NCBI RefSeq assembly: GCF_040567655.1 | Contig: NZ_JBEXAC010000001.1 | Location: forward strand, 62,001-126,000 | Direction of reading: 5' to 3' | DNA from: Chitinophaga sp. H8 | Lineage (GTDB): Bacteria > Bacteroidota > Bacteroidia > Chitinophagales > Chitinophagaceae | Length of the DNA: 64,000 bases | In this document: in pieces, positions 8,265-15,940 of the stretch | How positions within the stretch are numbered: the stretch's first letter is position 1 | How the letters are laid out: the number at the start of each line of letters is the position of its first letter | Made by a program: the position numbers and the translations under genes | The notes under the pieces: generated by a model | What the model saw: the letters and a program-made list of their open reading frames with translations, nothing else | The model's database searches: none | Told to the model about the DNA's origin: nothing

Positions 8265-8267
8265 CCT

Positions 8268-9332
8268 ATGTGGAATCAACAACTTTATCAGGATGCTGTA
8301 GCGCTTTTAAAGCATATGATTGCTACACCATCCCTGAGCCGGGAGGAACAGGATACCGCACGGCTGATCAGCAGTTTTTTAACTGCCAGGAATATCCCCC
8401 ATCAACAGCATGGCAATAATCTATGGGCGCTGAACAAACATTTTGATCCGTCCAAGCCCGTGATACTGTTTAATTCCCACCATGATACCGTAAAACCCAA
8501 CCCGCAATATACCCGTGATCCTTTTAGTCCTGATATAGCAGATGGGAAATTGTTTGGATTAGGAAGTAATGATGCCGGTGGGTGTCTGGTAAGTCTGATT
8601 GCCGCCTTTCTATACTTTTATGAGCGGGACAACCTGCGTTATAATATTGTTTTAACGGCCACCGCAGAAGAGGAGATCAGTGGGGTAAACGGGATAGAGA
8701 GTATTCTACACCTGTTGCCTGCCATTGATTTTGCGATTGTGGGGGAACCTACTAAAACACAGCTGGCCATCGCCGAAAAGGGATTGATGGTGCTGGATTG
8801 TGTAAGTCATGGTAAGGCTGGGCATGCTGCGCGTGATGAAGGAGAGAACGCATTGTATAATGCTTTGCCTGATCTGGCCTGGTTCAGGGATTATCGTTTC
8901 CCGAAGGTATCGGAAACATTAGGACCTGTGAAAATGAGCGTTACGGTGATCAACACCTCTAACAAAGCGCACAATGTAGTGCCCGCCGACTGCTCCTTTG
9001 TAGTGGATGTAAGGGTAACGGATCAGTATACGCTGGAAGAAGTACTGGCTATCATACAGGAACAGGTGCGTTGTGAGGTAAAGCCCCGTTCCATGCGTAT
9101 GCGGCCATCCGGTATTTCACTGGATCATCCGTTTGTAAAAGCGGGGATCAGGCTGGGTAAATCATGGTATGGATCGCCTACTACTTCGGATCAGGCATTG
9201 ATTCCGGCCACCTCTATCAAAATGGGGCCTGGTGATTCCGCCCGTTCGCATACCGCAGATGAATTTATTTACCTGGACGAGATCAGGGATGGTATTGATA
9301 GTTACATTAATTTGCTGGAAGAAATCGTATAA
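8268..9332 (+). CDS. argE: M20 deacylase, probable N-acylcitrulline/acylornithine deacylase
   Basis: Zinc-dependent hydrolase expected to remove the acyl group late in the pathway. In a transcarbamylase-first pathway its substrate would be N-acylcitrulline. The 354-aa M20 protein has metal ligands in NSHHDTV (His71, Asp73), GSNDAGG (Asp102) and TAEEEISG (Glu134/135), and VGEPTKTQ further on. A dimerisation domain lies about 165-265, with GKAGHAARD at its start. It begins 3 bp after the argB stop. The final SARSHTADEFI carries a further conserved His. Substrate assignment is inferred from the operon. Confidence 0.87.
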   Translation: MWNQQLYQDAVALLKHMIATPSLSREEQDTARLISSFLTARNIPHQQHGNNLWALNKHFDPSKPVILFNSHHDTVKPNPQYTRDPFSPDIADGKLFGLGSNDAGGCLVSLIAAFLYFYERDNLRYNIVLTATAEEEISGVNGIESILHLLPAIDFAIVGEPTKTQLAIAEKGLMVLDCVSHGKAGHAARDEGENALYNALPDLAWFRDYRFPKVSETLGPVKMSVTVINTSNKAHNVVPADCSFVVDVRVTDQYTLEEVLAIIQEQVRCEVKPRSMRMRPSGISLDHPFVKAGIRLGKSWYGSPTTSDQALIPATSIKMGPGDSARSHTADEFIYLDEIRDGIDSYINLLEEIV

Positions 9333-9367
9333 GCAAAGTAAGTGTTTCATCTTTAACAGTTATTGAA

Positions 9368-9949
9368 ATGGATTTTTACCCGGTATTGGAGAATAAGCGA
9401 GTTATACTGCGTCCGTTGCAACCGGAAGATGCAGCAGCATTACTGCCGGTAGCACTACAACCGGCCTTGTGGACGGTGGGATTGGGGCGTATAGATAATA
9501 AACCTGCATTGGAAGCCTACATAGCGCTTGCGATGCGTGAAAGAGAACAAAAGGTATCTGTACCTTTTGTAATCATAGATAAGCAGACGCAGCGGGTAGC
9601 GGGCAGCACCCGTTTTGCAGGAATGGCGCTGGCACATAAGCGGGCAGAGATTGGGTATACCTGGATAGATACGGCATTACAGGGTAGTGGTTTGAATAAA
9701 GCCATGAAACATGCGATGTTGCAACATGCCTTTGAAGTGATGGACCTGAACCGGATAGAGCTAAAAACAGATGTGCTGAATACACAGTCGCGCAATGCGA
9801 TATTAAGCATTGGCGCCACGCAGGAAGGTATATTCCGGCATCATATGATCACTTCTACCGGACGCCTGCGGGATACGGTATATTTCAGCATAATAAAAGA
9901 AGAATGGCCGGATATCCGGGAACGGATATTTGGTAAGTATAATTTTTAA
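9368..9949 (+). CDS. GNAT N-acetyltransferase (RimJ/RimL-like)
   Basis: The 193-aa GNAT protein is of the ribosomal-protein-acetyltransferase-like group (RVILRPLQPEDA at the N-terminus, IGYTWIDTALQGSGLNKAMK as the acetyl-CoA loop, NRIELKTDVLNTQSRNAI downstream). It lies between argE and argH in the same orientation with gaps of 35 and 11 bp, so it is part of the arginine transcript. Its substrate is unknown. It may be a passenger, a second acyl-amino-acid enzyme, or a modifier of a protein made under the same control. The placement inside an otherwise complete arginine set is worth noting. Confidence 0.82.
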   Translation: MDFYPVLENKRVILRPLQPEDAAALLPVALQPALWTVGLGRIDNKPALEAYIALAMREREQKVSVPFVIIDKQTQRVAGSTRFAGMALAHKRAEIGYTWIDTALQGSGLNKAMKHAMLQHAFEVMDLNRIELKTDVLNTQSRNAILSIGATQEGIFRHHMITSTGRLRDTVYFSIIKEEWPDIRERIFGKYNF

Positions 9950-9960
9950 TTCGCGTTTGT

Positions 9961-11292
9961 ATGAAGCTATGGCAAAAAGATAAGGCAGCGTTAGCCGCTG
10001 TGGAAAAGTTCACAGTAGGCAACGACCGTGAAATGGATGCTTACCTGGCGCCATTTGATGTGTTGGGATCACTGGCACATATTACCATGCTCCAAAGTAT
10101 TGGTTTGCTGGAAGCAGCAGAACTGGATATACTGAAAAAAGAATTACGGAATATTTATAGCGAAATAGCAGCAGGCGATTTTGTACTGGAAGAAGGGGTA
10201 GAGGACATTCATTCCCAGGTAGAGTTGCTGCTGACCCGCCGGTTGGGAGAAGTAGGCAAAAAGATACATAGCGGCCGTTCCCGGAACGATCAGGTGCTGG
10301 TAGATGTAAAGTTGTTTTTGCGCCATGAGTTGCAAACACTGGTAACAGAAGTAAAAGCATTATTTGATCTGTTGCAACAGAAAAGCGAGGAATATAAACA
10401 GCATTTGTTACCAGGTTATACCCATCTGCAGATAGCGATGCCTTCTTCCTTTGGGTTGTGGTTTGGTGCTTATGCAGAAAGCCTGGTAGATGATCTTACG
10501 GTGTTACAGAGTGCCTATAAAGTGGTGAATAAAAATCCCCTGGGCTCTGCCGCAGGGTATGGGTCTTCATTTCCCCTGAACCGGAAGATGACCACCGCAT
10601 TGTTAGGATTTGAAGACCTGAACTATAATGTGGTATATGCTCAGATGGGGCGTGGTAAAACGGAAAAGATCGTTTCCTTTGCGCTGGCAGGTATAGCAGG
10701 CACACTGGCTAAGATGGCCATGGACGCCTGTTTGTTTATGAACCAGAATTTTGGTTTTATCAGCTTTCCTGATGAACTGACCACCGGTTCCAGCATTATG
10801 CCGCACAAAAAGAACCCCGATGTATGGGAACTGATCCGTTCGCATGGTAATAAATTGCAGGCATTGCCCAATGAAATCACCATGATGATCACGAATCTGC
10901 CTTCCGGTTATCACCGTGATCTGCAGCTGTTGAAAGAAAATCTGTTCCCTGCATTTGACACTTTGAAGGACTGTCTGCGTATGTCACGCCTGATGCTGGA
11001 ACATGTGAAGGTCCGCGAAGGTATACTGGACGATAGCAAATACCAATACCTGTTTAGTGTAGAAGTGGTGAACAAACTGGTACTGGAAGGAATGCCATTC
11101 CGGGAAGCCTATAAGAAAGTGGGTATGGATATTGAAAAAGGGGAGTTTGCACCAGGTACTGCCATCTCTCATACCCATGAAGGTAGTATCGGTAATTTGT
11201 GCACAACACAGATTGCACAAATGATGGACGAAGTATTAAAAGGTTTTTCTTTTGAGAAGGTAGATAAAGCGGTGGAGGAACTGTTGAAATAG
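9961..11292 (+). CDS. argH: argininosuccinate lyase
   Basis: Splits argininosuccinate into arginine and fumarate, the last step of the pathway. The 443-aa fumarase/aspartase superfamily protein has HSGRSRNDQ (103-111), PGYTHLQ (151-157) and the signature GSSIMPHKKNP (276-286) carrying the catalytic Ser loop. It starts 11 bp after the GNAT gene and is the last gene of the operon; a 17-bp-stem terminator follows. Heptad repeats begin at its stop codon. Confidence 0.97.
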   Translation: MKLWQKDKAALAAVEKFTVGNDREMDAYLAPFDVLGSLAHITMLQSIGLLEAAELDILKKELRNIYSEIAAGDFVLEEGVEDIHSQVELLLTRRLGEVGKKIHSGRSRNDQVLVDVKLFLRHELQTLVTEVKALFDLLQQKSEEYKQHLLPGYTHLQIAMPSSFGLWFGAYAESLVDDLTVLQSAYKVVNKNPLGSAAGYGSSFPLNRKMTTALLGFEDLNYNVVYAQMGRGKTEKIVSFALAGIAGTLAKMAMDACLFMNQNFGFISFPDELTTGSSIMPHKKNPDVWELIRSHGNKLQALPNEITMMITNLPSGYHRDLQLLKENLFPAFDTLKDCLRMSRLMLEHVKVREGILDDSKYQYLFSVEVVNKLVLEGMPFREAYKKVGMDIEKGEFAPGTAISHTHEGSIGNLCTTQIAQMMDEVLKGFSFEKVDKAVEELLK

Positions 11293-11439
11293 AGCTGTTG
11301 GCTGTTAGCTTTTAGCTGATTAGAGCGGAGATGTTTAGGTGTTTAAATATATTTTGAATAGAAAGAGGAATATCCAGTAATGAATATTCCTCTTTCTATT
11401 TTTTTATTGCTAACGGCTAATAGCCAACAGCTAATAGCT
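11292..11439. repeat. heptad repeat locus B (inverted arms)
   Basis: The left arm at 11292-11319 is gagctgt, tggctgt, tagcttt, tagctga in 7-nt register from the last base of the argH stop. The right arm at 11411-11439 is the reverse-complement type (ggctaat, agccaac, agctaat, agct). The terminator of argH sits between the arms. The motif continues into the last codons of the convergent TonB receptor gene, whose ISF-stop end is written att agc ttt taa. Confidence 0.85.
11357..11407 (+). terminator. intrinsic terminator after argH
   Basis: Perfect 17-bp stem (11357-11373 with 11384-11400), 10-nt loop, then a run of seven T. It closes the arginine operon and lies inside heptad locus B. Confidence 0.9.
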
Positions 11440-11444
11440 CATTC

Positions 11445-13826
11445 TTAAAAGCTAATATTGACTCCTACAAAGAAATTGATGCCCGCCATGGGGAAATAGT
11501 AATTATAGGGAACTATTTCACCACCCTCAATCGCTGGGTAAGTAGCACCATTAGAGGAGTATTTGGTATCGAATATATTATTCAATGTAAACTGTAATCC
11601 CAGTTCTTTAAACAAGGGTTGTGGCACCAGGTAATTGAAACGCAGGTTATTCACATAATAGGCATCCAGTTGGCTGTTGGGATTGGAGGTATTATCCATG
11701 AACTGGCGGCTTACATATTTTCCTACAATGCTAAGGTCCAGGTTTTTAACCGGCGCTACGGTGAAAGTATAACCAGCTACGGCATTGGGGGAAAAAGCAA
11801 TATCCGTTTTGCTGAAGTGGCGTGATTCTTCCTGTTGGGTATCAGCGTTCATAATGAAAGCGGTAAAGTCAGCGATTTTGTTCTGACTAAGCGCCGCATT
11901 CACCGACAGGGAGCAGAAGTTGCCCAGCTTGGTAGTGCTTTGCAGTTCTACTCCCATACGGTAGCTTTTCTGGATATTGGTTCTTACATAGGCTCCTACG
12001 TTATTTAGTTTACCGGTTAGCACCAGCTGATCTTTATAGTTCATGTAGTAGAGATTCGCTTCTACCGTTGTATTAGTGGTGCGGAAAGCATATCCGGCTT
12101 CTATATTCTTCAGCTTTTCCGGCCTGGGTTCTGTACCATTCAGGTTTACTTCAAAGTCGGTACGGTTAGGTTCTTTATTGCCGATAGCAAAGGAAGCATA
12201 TACCTGGTGATGTGGATTGATGTTGTAGAAAACACCCGCTTTAGGATTAAAGAAGTGGTAGCTTTTATGTGGTGCTGCCAGTGGCGCATCTTCAAAGCCA
12301 TTCATGTTGTACTGTACCGTGCGGTACTGCATATCTGCAAAAAAGCGGATGGCGTCCGTTATTTTAAATTCTCCTTTCCAGTAAACATTTAAATCGTTTT
12401 TATCCGCCGGGTAGTTATAATATTTATAGTCCTTATCAATACCATGTTGCGCCCAGATGATTTTCCCATAGTGGTCACCTTCATAACGGTTCCAGCCACC
12501 ACCCAGGCTCCAGTTCAGCTTTTGGCCGGTACGGTTTACAGAAAAGATACCACCATAGAAGTGGTTGTCGAGCCATAGCTGGCGTACCAGGTCGGTAGTA
12601 TGGAGACTGTCCCCATTGATCACCGGCTTTTCCAGTCCGTATTCGCCAAAAGCTTGTGCTGCTTTATATTGTTCGTAGTAGCCACGTCCACGGGTCATAT
12701 GAAAAGCTACGTTGAAGTTGAGGCTGGCATTTATCTCCTGGTTAAAGAACAGCTGGTAGTGATCCTGCTGATAGTTGTCGGTTTCATTATCATACGGTGT
12801 ACCGGGTTTTTCAGTGCCGGCGCTATTGTAGGTCCGGTCTGTTTTCAGCAGTTCTTCAGGTACCCCGTTCCATGCCTGGTAAGTTTTTTCTTTACCACTG
12901 AATACATTGAGGCGGATCGCTGTTTTTTTAGCGATATAGGCTGCCGAAGTATAGAAAGATTTGAGGTCAGAAGTAGCCCGGTCGATATATCCATCAGAGG
13001 TTATTTTTGATAAGCGGGCATCGAAGGTAAAGTGGTCATTGATCAGTCCCGAACCAGCTTTTACCGTATGTTTCCAGCTATTGAAAGAACCGTAGCTATT
13101 ATTGATTTCGGCATATGCCTTTTCGCGGAATTCGTTGGTACTCAGATTGAGGGAAGCACCGAAAGCACCTGCACCATTGGTAGAAGTACCAACACCGCGC
13201 TGGAGTTGAATACTGCTGGCAGAGGAAGCGAAGTCGGGCATATTGACGAAGAAAGTACCCTGTGATTCTGCATCATTGACAGGAATACCGTTGACAGTAA
13301 CATTAATACGCGTAATATCGGAACCACGTACACGCATGCCGGTGTAACCTATACCTGTACCCGCATCGGAGCTGGTAACCACACCCGGAAGCTGGTTCAG
13401 CAGGATAGGCAGGTCCTGCCCCATATTATCCTTTTTGATATCTGCTGCACTTAAAGTGGATTGTGTGAAGGGAGCATCTTTACCCGCACGGAGGCTGCTG
13501 ATCTCTACCGGCTTAACAAAGAGGCCGGTTTCTTCGAGGGTAATATCAAGAACAGCCGGCGTATTGGCGGCGTGAACCTGCGTAGTAAAGGATTTGAAGC
13601 CAAGGTAGCTGGCCGTCAGCGTATATGTGCCTTTTGTTGGTATGGTAATACTGAAATGACCTTTTGCATCACTGTGAACGCCTGCCTGTACTTTCTCCTG
13701 CAGGATAATGGAAACACCTGCTAATGGCTGGCCATTGGTTTTGTTGGTAACGGTACCGGTAATAACGGATTGCGCGTGTAAGGCGCCTGTTATAAAAACA
13801 AGCAGCCAAAGCATCATTTGTCTCAT
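11445..13826 (-). CDS. TonB-dependent outer-membrane receptor, probable thiamine-compound uptake
   Basis: The 793-aa outer-membrane receptor starts with a signal peptide (MRQMMLWLLVFITGALHAQ). A carboxypeptidase-regulatory-like domain (about 22-95, ITGTVTNKTNGQPLAGVSI) follows, then a plug domain (about 110-225, LPGVVTSSDAGTGIGYTGM, INVTVNGIPVNDAES) and a 22-strand-type barrel to the C-terminus. The last residue is Phe, as usual for barrels. There is no SusD partner, so a polysaccharide system is unlikely. A TPP riboswitch in the leader points to thiamine or a thiamine precursor as ligand; this role is inferred from regulation. The 3' end lies in heptad locus B, and the 5' leader contains heptad locus C. 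Confidence 0.9.
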   Translation of the reverse strand: MRQMMLWLLVFITGALHAQSVITGTVTNKTNGQPLAGVSIILQEKVQAGVHSDAKGHFSITIPTKGTYTLTASYLGFKSFTTQVHAANTPAVLDITLEETGLFVKPVEISSLRAGKDAPFTQSTLSAADIKKDNMGQDLPILLNQLPGVVTSSDAGTGIGYTGMRVRGSDITRINVTVNGIPVNDAESQGTFFVNMPDFASSASSIQLQRGVGTSTNGAGAFGASLNLSTNEFREKAYAEINNSYGSFNSWKHTVKAGSGLINDHFTFDARLSKITSDGYIDRATSDLKSFYTSAAYIAKKTAIRLNVFSGKEKTYQAWNGVPEELLKTDRTYNSAGTEKPGTPYDNETDNYQQDHYQLFFNQEINASLNFNVAFHMTRGRGYYEQYKAAQAFGEYGLEKPVINGDSLHTTDLVRQLWLDNHFYGGIFSVNRTGQKLNWSLGGGWNRYEGDHYGKIIWAQHGIDKDYKYYNYPADKNDLNVYWKGEFKITDAIRFFADMQYRTVQYNMNGFEDAPLAAPHKSYHFFNPKAGVFYNINPHHQVYASFAIGNKEPNRTDFEVNLNGTEPRPEKLKNIEAGYAFRTTNTTVEANLYYMNYKDQLVLTGKLNNVGAYVRTNIQKSYRMGVELQSTTKLGNFCSLSVNAALSQNKIADFTAFIMNADTQQEESRHFSKTDIAFSPNAVAGYTFTVAPVKNLDLSIVGKYVSRQFMDNTSNPNSQLDAYYVNNLRFNYLVPQPLFKELGLQFTLNNIFDTKYSSNGATYPAIEGGEIVPYNYYFPMAGINFFVGVNISF

Positions 13827-13840
13827 GGACGATTTAGGTT

Positions 13841-13969
13841 TAAGCTATTAGCTATTAGCTGTTAGCATTTAGCTAACAGCCGTATATTATTGCGCTATTA
13901 GCTTTGTAGCAGGCGCTGAATATCCATGCGCGGATACAGCTAACGGCTAAAAGCTAGCAGCTAAATGCT
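13841..13969. repeat. heptad repeat locus C, inside the riboswitch leader
   Basis: Plus-strand left arm 13841-13880 (taagctattagctattagct and onward), a middle copy near 13894-13910, and right arm 13936-13969 (cagctaacggctaaaagct and onward). The pair lies between the TPP aptamer and the receptor start codon, so it is transcribed in the leader. Its arms are complementary and could fold over a loop of about 55 nt. Confidence 0.8.
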
Positions 13970-13986
13970 CAGATGGTAAGGAGATT

Positions 13987-14075
13987 GATCACTTACCTTT
14001 CCTAACCAGCATTACCTGGCGTAGGTTCAACGAGTCTGATCTCAGCCTGATAGTAAGGCACCCCGAGGTGAAACT
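13987..14075 (-). promoter_or_regulatory. TPP (thiamine pyrophosphate) riboswitch
   Basis: Read on the minus strand, the conserved THI-box blocks appear in order: CTCGGGGTGCC, then GGCTGAGAT, TTGAACCT, GGTAATGC and TTAGGAAAGG. Spacing fits the aptamer, with a normal-length P3 region. Flanking segments near 14068-14075 and 13988-13995 could form P1. It lies 160 nt upstream of the TonB receptor start and downstream of a good minus-strand promoter. No T-run terminator is seen after it, so control is probably at translation or through the heptad arms. Confidence 0.92.
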
Positions 14076-14131
14076 GGTTGTTGATTTTTATGACAACCAA
14101 ATGGTATTGATAGAATAACCAGTTTCCGGTG

Positions 14132-14165
14132 CAAAGTTATGCCGGTAGTTTTTAAAAAGGCAAAA
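14132..14165 (-). promoter_or_regulatory. promoter of the TPP-regulated receptor
   Basis: Minus strand TTTTG (14165-14161), 21 nt, TAACTTTG (14139-14132): a near-ideal Bacteroidota -33/-7 pair. The start site would be near 14125, about 50 nt before the aptamer. Confidence 0.7.
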
Positions 14166-14258
14166 TATTTTTTGGTGTTGGCATTTTTTCTTAATTTCCA
14201 TCTACTTCTTTCAATCGACCCCAATTTTTATCGTTAACCTTTTAAACATTTATTTCTG

Positions 14259-14672
14259 ATGATCAAACTTCAGCTAATTGGAAATTTAGGCAGGAATGCT
14301 ATTAAGAGAGAAGCAAATGGCAAATCAGTATTAAGTTTTACGGTAGCCTCCACAGAACGCTTTAAAAATGCGCAGGGGGTATTGCAGGAGCGGACTACCT
14401 GGGTAGATTGTGCATTATGGGAGCGGGATAACCTGGCGCCTTATCTGTTGCAGGGACAGCAGGTGTATCTGGAAGGTACGCCCAGCGTAGATGCATATAC
14501 CAATCATGCAGGAGAGCCTGCTGCTACGCTAAGATTACGGGTATTACAGATCCAGTTATTGGGCAGCCGCAGAGATGAGGAAAAGCATAAGGCGGAGGCA
14601 GAAGGGGTGATGGCAGCCCGGCCATTGGCGGTGCCTGTAGTGGAAGAAGTAGCAGATGATCTTCCATTTTAA
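14259..14672 (+). CDS. ssb: single-stranded DNA-binding protein
   Basis: OB-fold protein that coats single-stranded DNA in replication, repair and recombination. The 137-aa protein has N-terminal MIKLQLIGNLGRNA, LSFTVASTERFKN, and TTWVDCALWERDNLAPYL in the core (to about residue 105). A short linker then leads to the acidic tip ADDLPF, the usual docking tail for partner proteins. The tip supports a real SSB rather than a PriB-type relative. It is shorter than many SSBs because the linker is brief. It stands alone, divergent from the TonB receptor, with a terminator 17 bp downstream. It may be the main SSB or a second copy. Confidence 0.88.
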   Translation: MIKLQLIGNLGRNAIKREANGKSVLSFTVASTERFKNAQGVLQERTTWVDCALWERDNLAPYLLQGQQVYLEGTPSVDAYTNHAGEPAATLRLRVLQIQLLGSRRDEEKHKAEAEGVMAARPLAVPVVEEVADDLPF

Positions 14673-14688
14673 TGTAAGTGAATAACAT

Positions 14689-14723
14689 AAGAGCCAATCA
14701 TTCAATTGATTGGCTCTTATTAA
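14689..14723 (+). terminator. intrinsic terminator after ssb
   Basis: Perfect 12-bp stem aagagccaatca (14689-14700) with tgattggctctt (14707-14718) over a 6-nt loop, followed by an AT-rich stretch. Confidence 0.8.
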
Positions 14724-14740
14724 TAATAGATTGAAAAAGA

Positions 14741-14772
14741 TTTGGCAGGTAAAAATAATGCCCTTATCTTTG
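14741..14772 (+). promoter_or_regulatory. promoter of the initiator tRNA
   Basis: TTTG (14741-14744), 20 nt, TATCTTTG (14765-14772), a typical Bacteroidota pair placed 9 nt before the mature tRNA 5' end. Confidence 0.7.
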
Positions 14773-14781
14773 CACCCTCAT

Positions 14782-14853
<72 letters not shown>

Positions 14854-14862
14854 CAAATAAAG

Positions 14863-14888
14863 AGCCGAAGAAATTCGGCTTTTTTTAT
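14863..14888 (+). terminator. terminator of the initiator tRNA
   Basis: Stem agccgaa (14863-14869) with ttcggct (14874-14880), GAAA tetraloop, then TTTTTT. Confidence 0.88.
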
Positions 14889-14903
14889 TTTTGGTAAGTT
14901 TGT

Positions 14904-14945
14904 GGCTAAAAGCGAGAAGCTAAAGGCTGAGAGCTAAAAGCTATG
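14904..14945 (+). repeat. heptad repeat locus D, ending in the era start codon
   Basis: Six contiguous 7-mers in perfect register: ggctaaa, agcgaga, agctaaa, ggctgag, agctaaa, agctatg. The ATG of the last unit (14943-14945) is the first possible start codon of era. Only the reverse-complement-type arm is present; no facing left arm is seen. The array replaces the region where a ribosome-binding site would normally be. Confidence 0.85.
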
Positions 14946-15818
14946 ATTATGCATAAAGCAGGTTTTGTAAATATTTTCGGTAAGCCTAATGCAGGCAAAA
15001 GCACCTTGCTGAACGCCATAATAGGCGAAAAGCTGGCCATTATCTCCCCTAAGGTACAAACCACCCGCCATCGTATTACAGGAGTAGTCACAGAACCAGG
15101 TTTTCAGATTGTATTTTCTGATACCCCGGGTATTATAGATCCGAAGTACCGGCTGCATGAAAAAATGATGGGCGCAGTAAAGTCTGCCCTGGAAGATGCA
15201 GACGTAGCACTGCTGATCATGGATGCAAAAGATGATTTGTCAGAGAATCTGGAACTATTTGATTCACTGCGGTTAAAAGCACCTTGTATACTGGTGGTGA
15301 ATAAAACAGACCTGCTGAAGAAAGAAGAACTGGATGATTTGCTGGCACGTTGCAATGCCTGGGGGAAAGCCAAAATGGTAATACCCATTTCTGCATTGAA
15401 ACAAACCGGCACGAAGGAGATGATCTCGAAAATAGTGGAACTGCTGCCGGAAGGAGAGCCATTTTATCCTGAAGATACTTTGACGGATAAGTCCATGCGT
15501 TTCCTGGTAGCGGAGATGATCCGTGAAAAGATCTTCCAGTTATTTGAAGAAGAGATCCCATATCATACAGCCGTTGTAGTTAGCCAGTTTGAAGAAAAAG
15601 CAACACTTACTAAAATAACAGCAGAGATTATTGTAACCCGTGATACCCAGAAAGGGATTATACTGGGAGAAAAGGGGCAATCAATAAAGAAGCTGGGAAC
15701 ACTGGCCCGGACAGAAATAGAAAAGTTCATTGAGCGGAAGGTATTCCTGGAACTTTTTGTAAAGGTAAGAGGCAAGTGGCGTGATAGTGATTTGTATTTA
15801 AAAGAATATGGGTATTGA
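14943..15818 (+). CDS. era: GTPase Era
   Basis: Ribosome-assembly GTPase that binds 16S rRNA near its 3' end. The 291-aa protein has G1 GKPNAGKST (13-21), switch region KVQTTRH, G3 DTPG, G4 NKTD, and a C-terminal KH domain with GIILGEKGQSIKKLG. The G1 loop has Ala where most Era proteins have Val. Two starts are possible: ATG at 14943 or ATG at 14949 (MHKAGFVNIFGKP), the second giving the usual Era N-terminus. The heptad array abuts the start. It is paired with der downstream. Confidence 0.95.
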   Translation: MIMHKAGFVNIFGKPNAGKSTLLNAIIGEKLAIISPKVQTTRHRITGVVTEPGFQIVFSDTPGIIDPKYRLHEKMMGAVKSALEDADVALLIMDAKDDLSENLELFDSLRLKAPCILVVNKTDLLKKEELDDLLARCNAWGKAKMVIPISALKQTGTKEMISKIVELLPEGEPFYPEDTLTDKSMRFLVAEMIREKIFQLFEEEIPYHTAVVVSQFEEKATLTKITAEIIVTRDTQKGIILGEKGQSIKKLGTLARTEIEKFIERKVFLELFVKVRGKWRDSDLYLKEYGY

Positions 15819-15937
15819 CCATTCATTGGTCACAGGTCATAGCGGCTTCAGCATTGTTTTGAAGCCTTATCAACGCAAACCGGCTATGGCATTTGACCAT
15901 GGAAACTGATTTGTAATTGACAATTTGTAATTGAAAA
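15815..15937. repeat. nested inverted repeats and 14-bp tandem repeat between era and der
   Basis: An outer imperfect inverted repeat (15827-15843 with 15883-15899, 14 of 17 matching) encloses an inner perfect one, ggcttca (15844-15850) with tgaagcc (15860-15866). After it, tttgtaattgacaa at 15910-15923 is followed directly by tttgtaattgaaaa at 15924-15937, a 14-nt tandem pair ending next to the der start codon. Confidence 0.7.
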
Positions 15938-15940
15938 AGT

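Noticed and set aside
11445..13826. SusC-type polysaccharide receptor
   Set aside because: No SusD gene is adjacent and a TPP riboswitch lies in the leader, so a vitamin receptor fits better.
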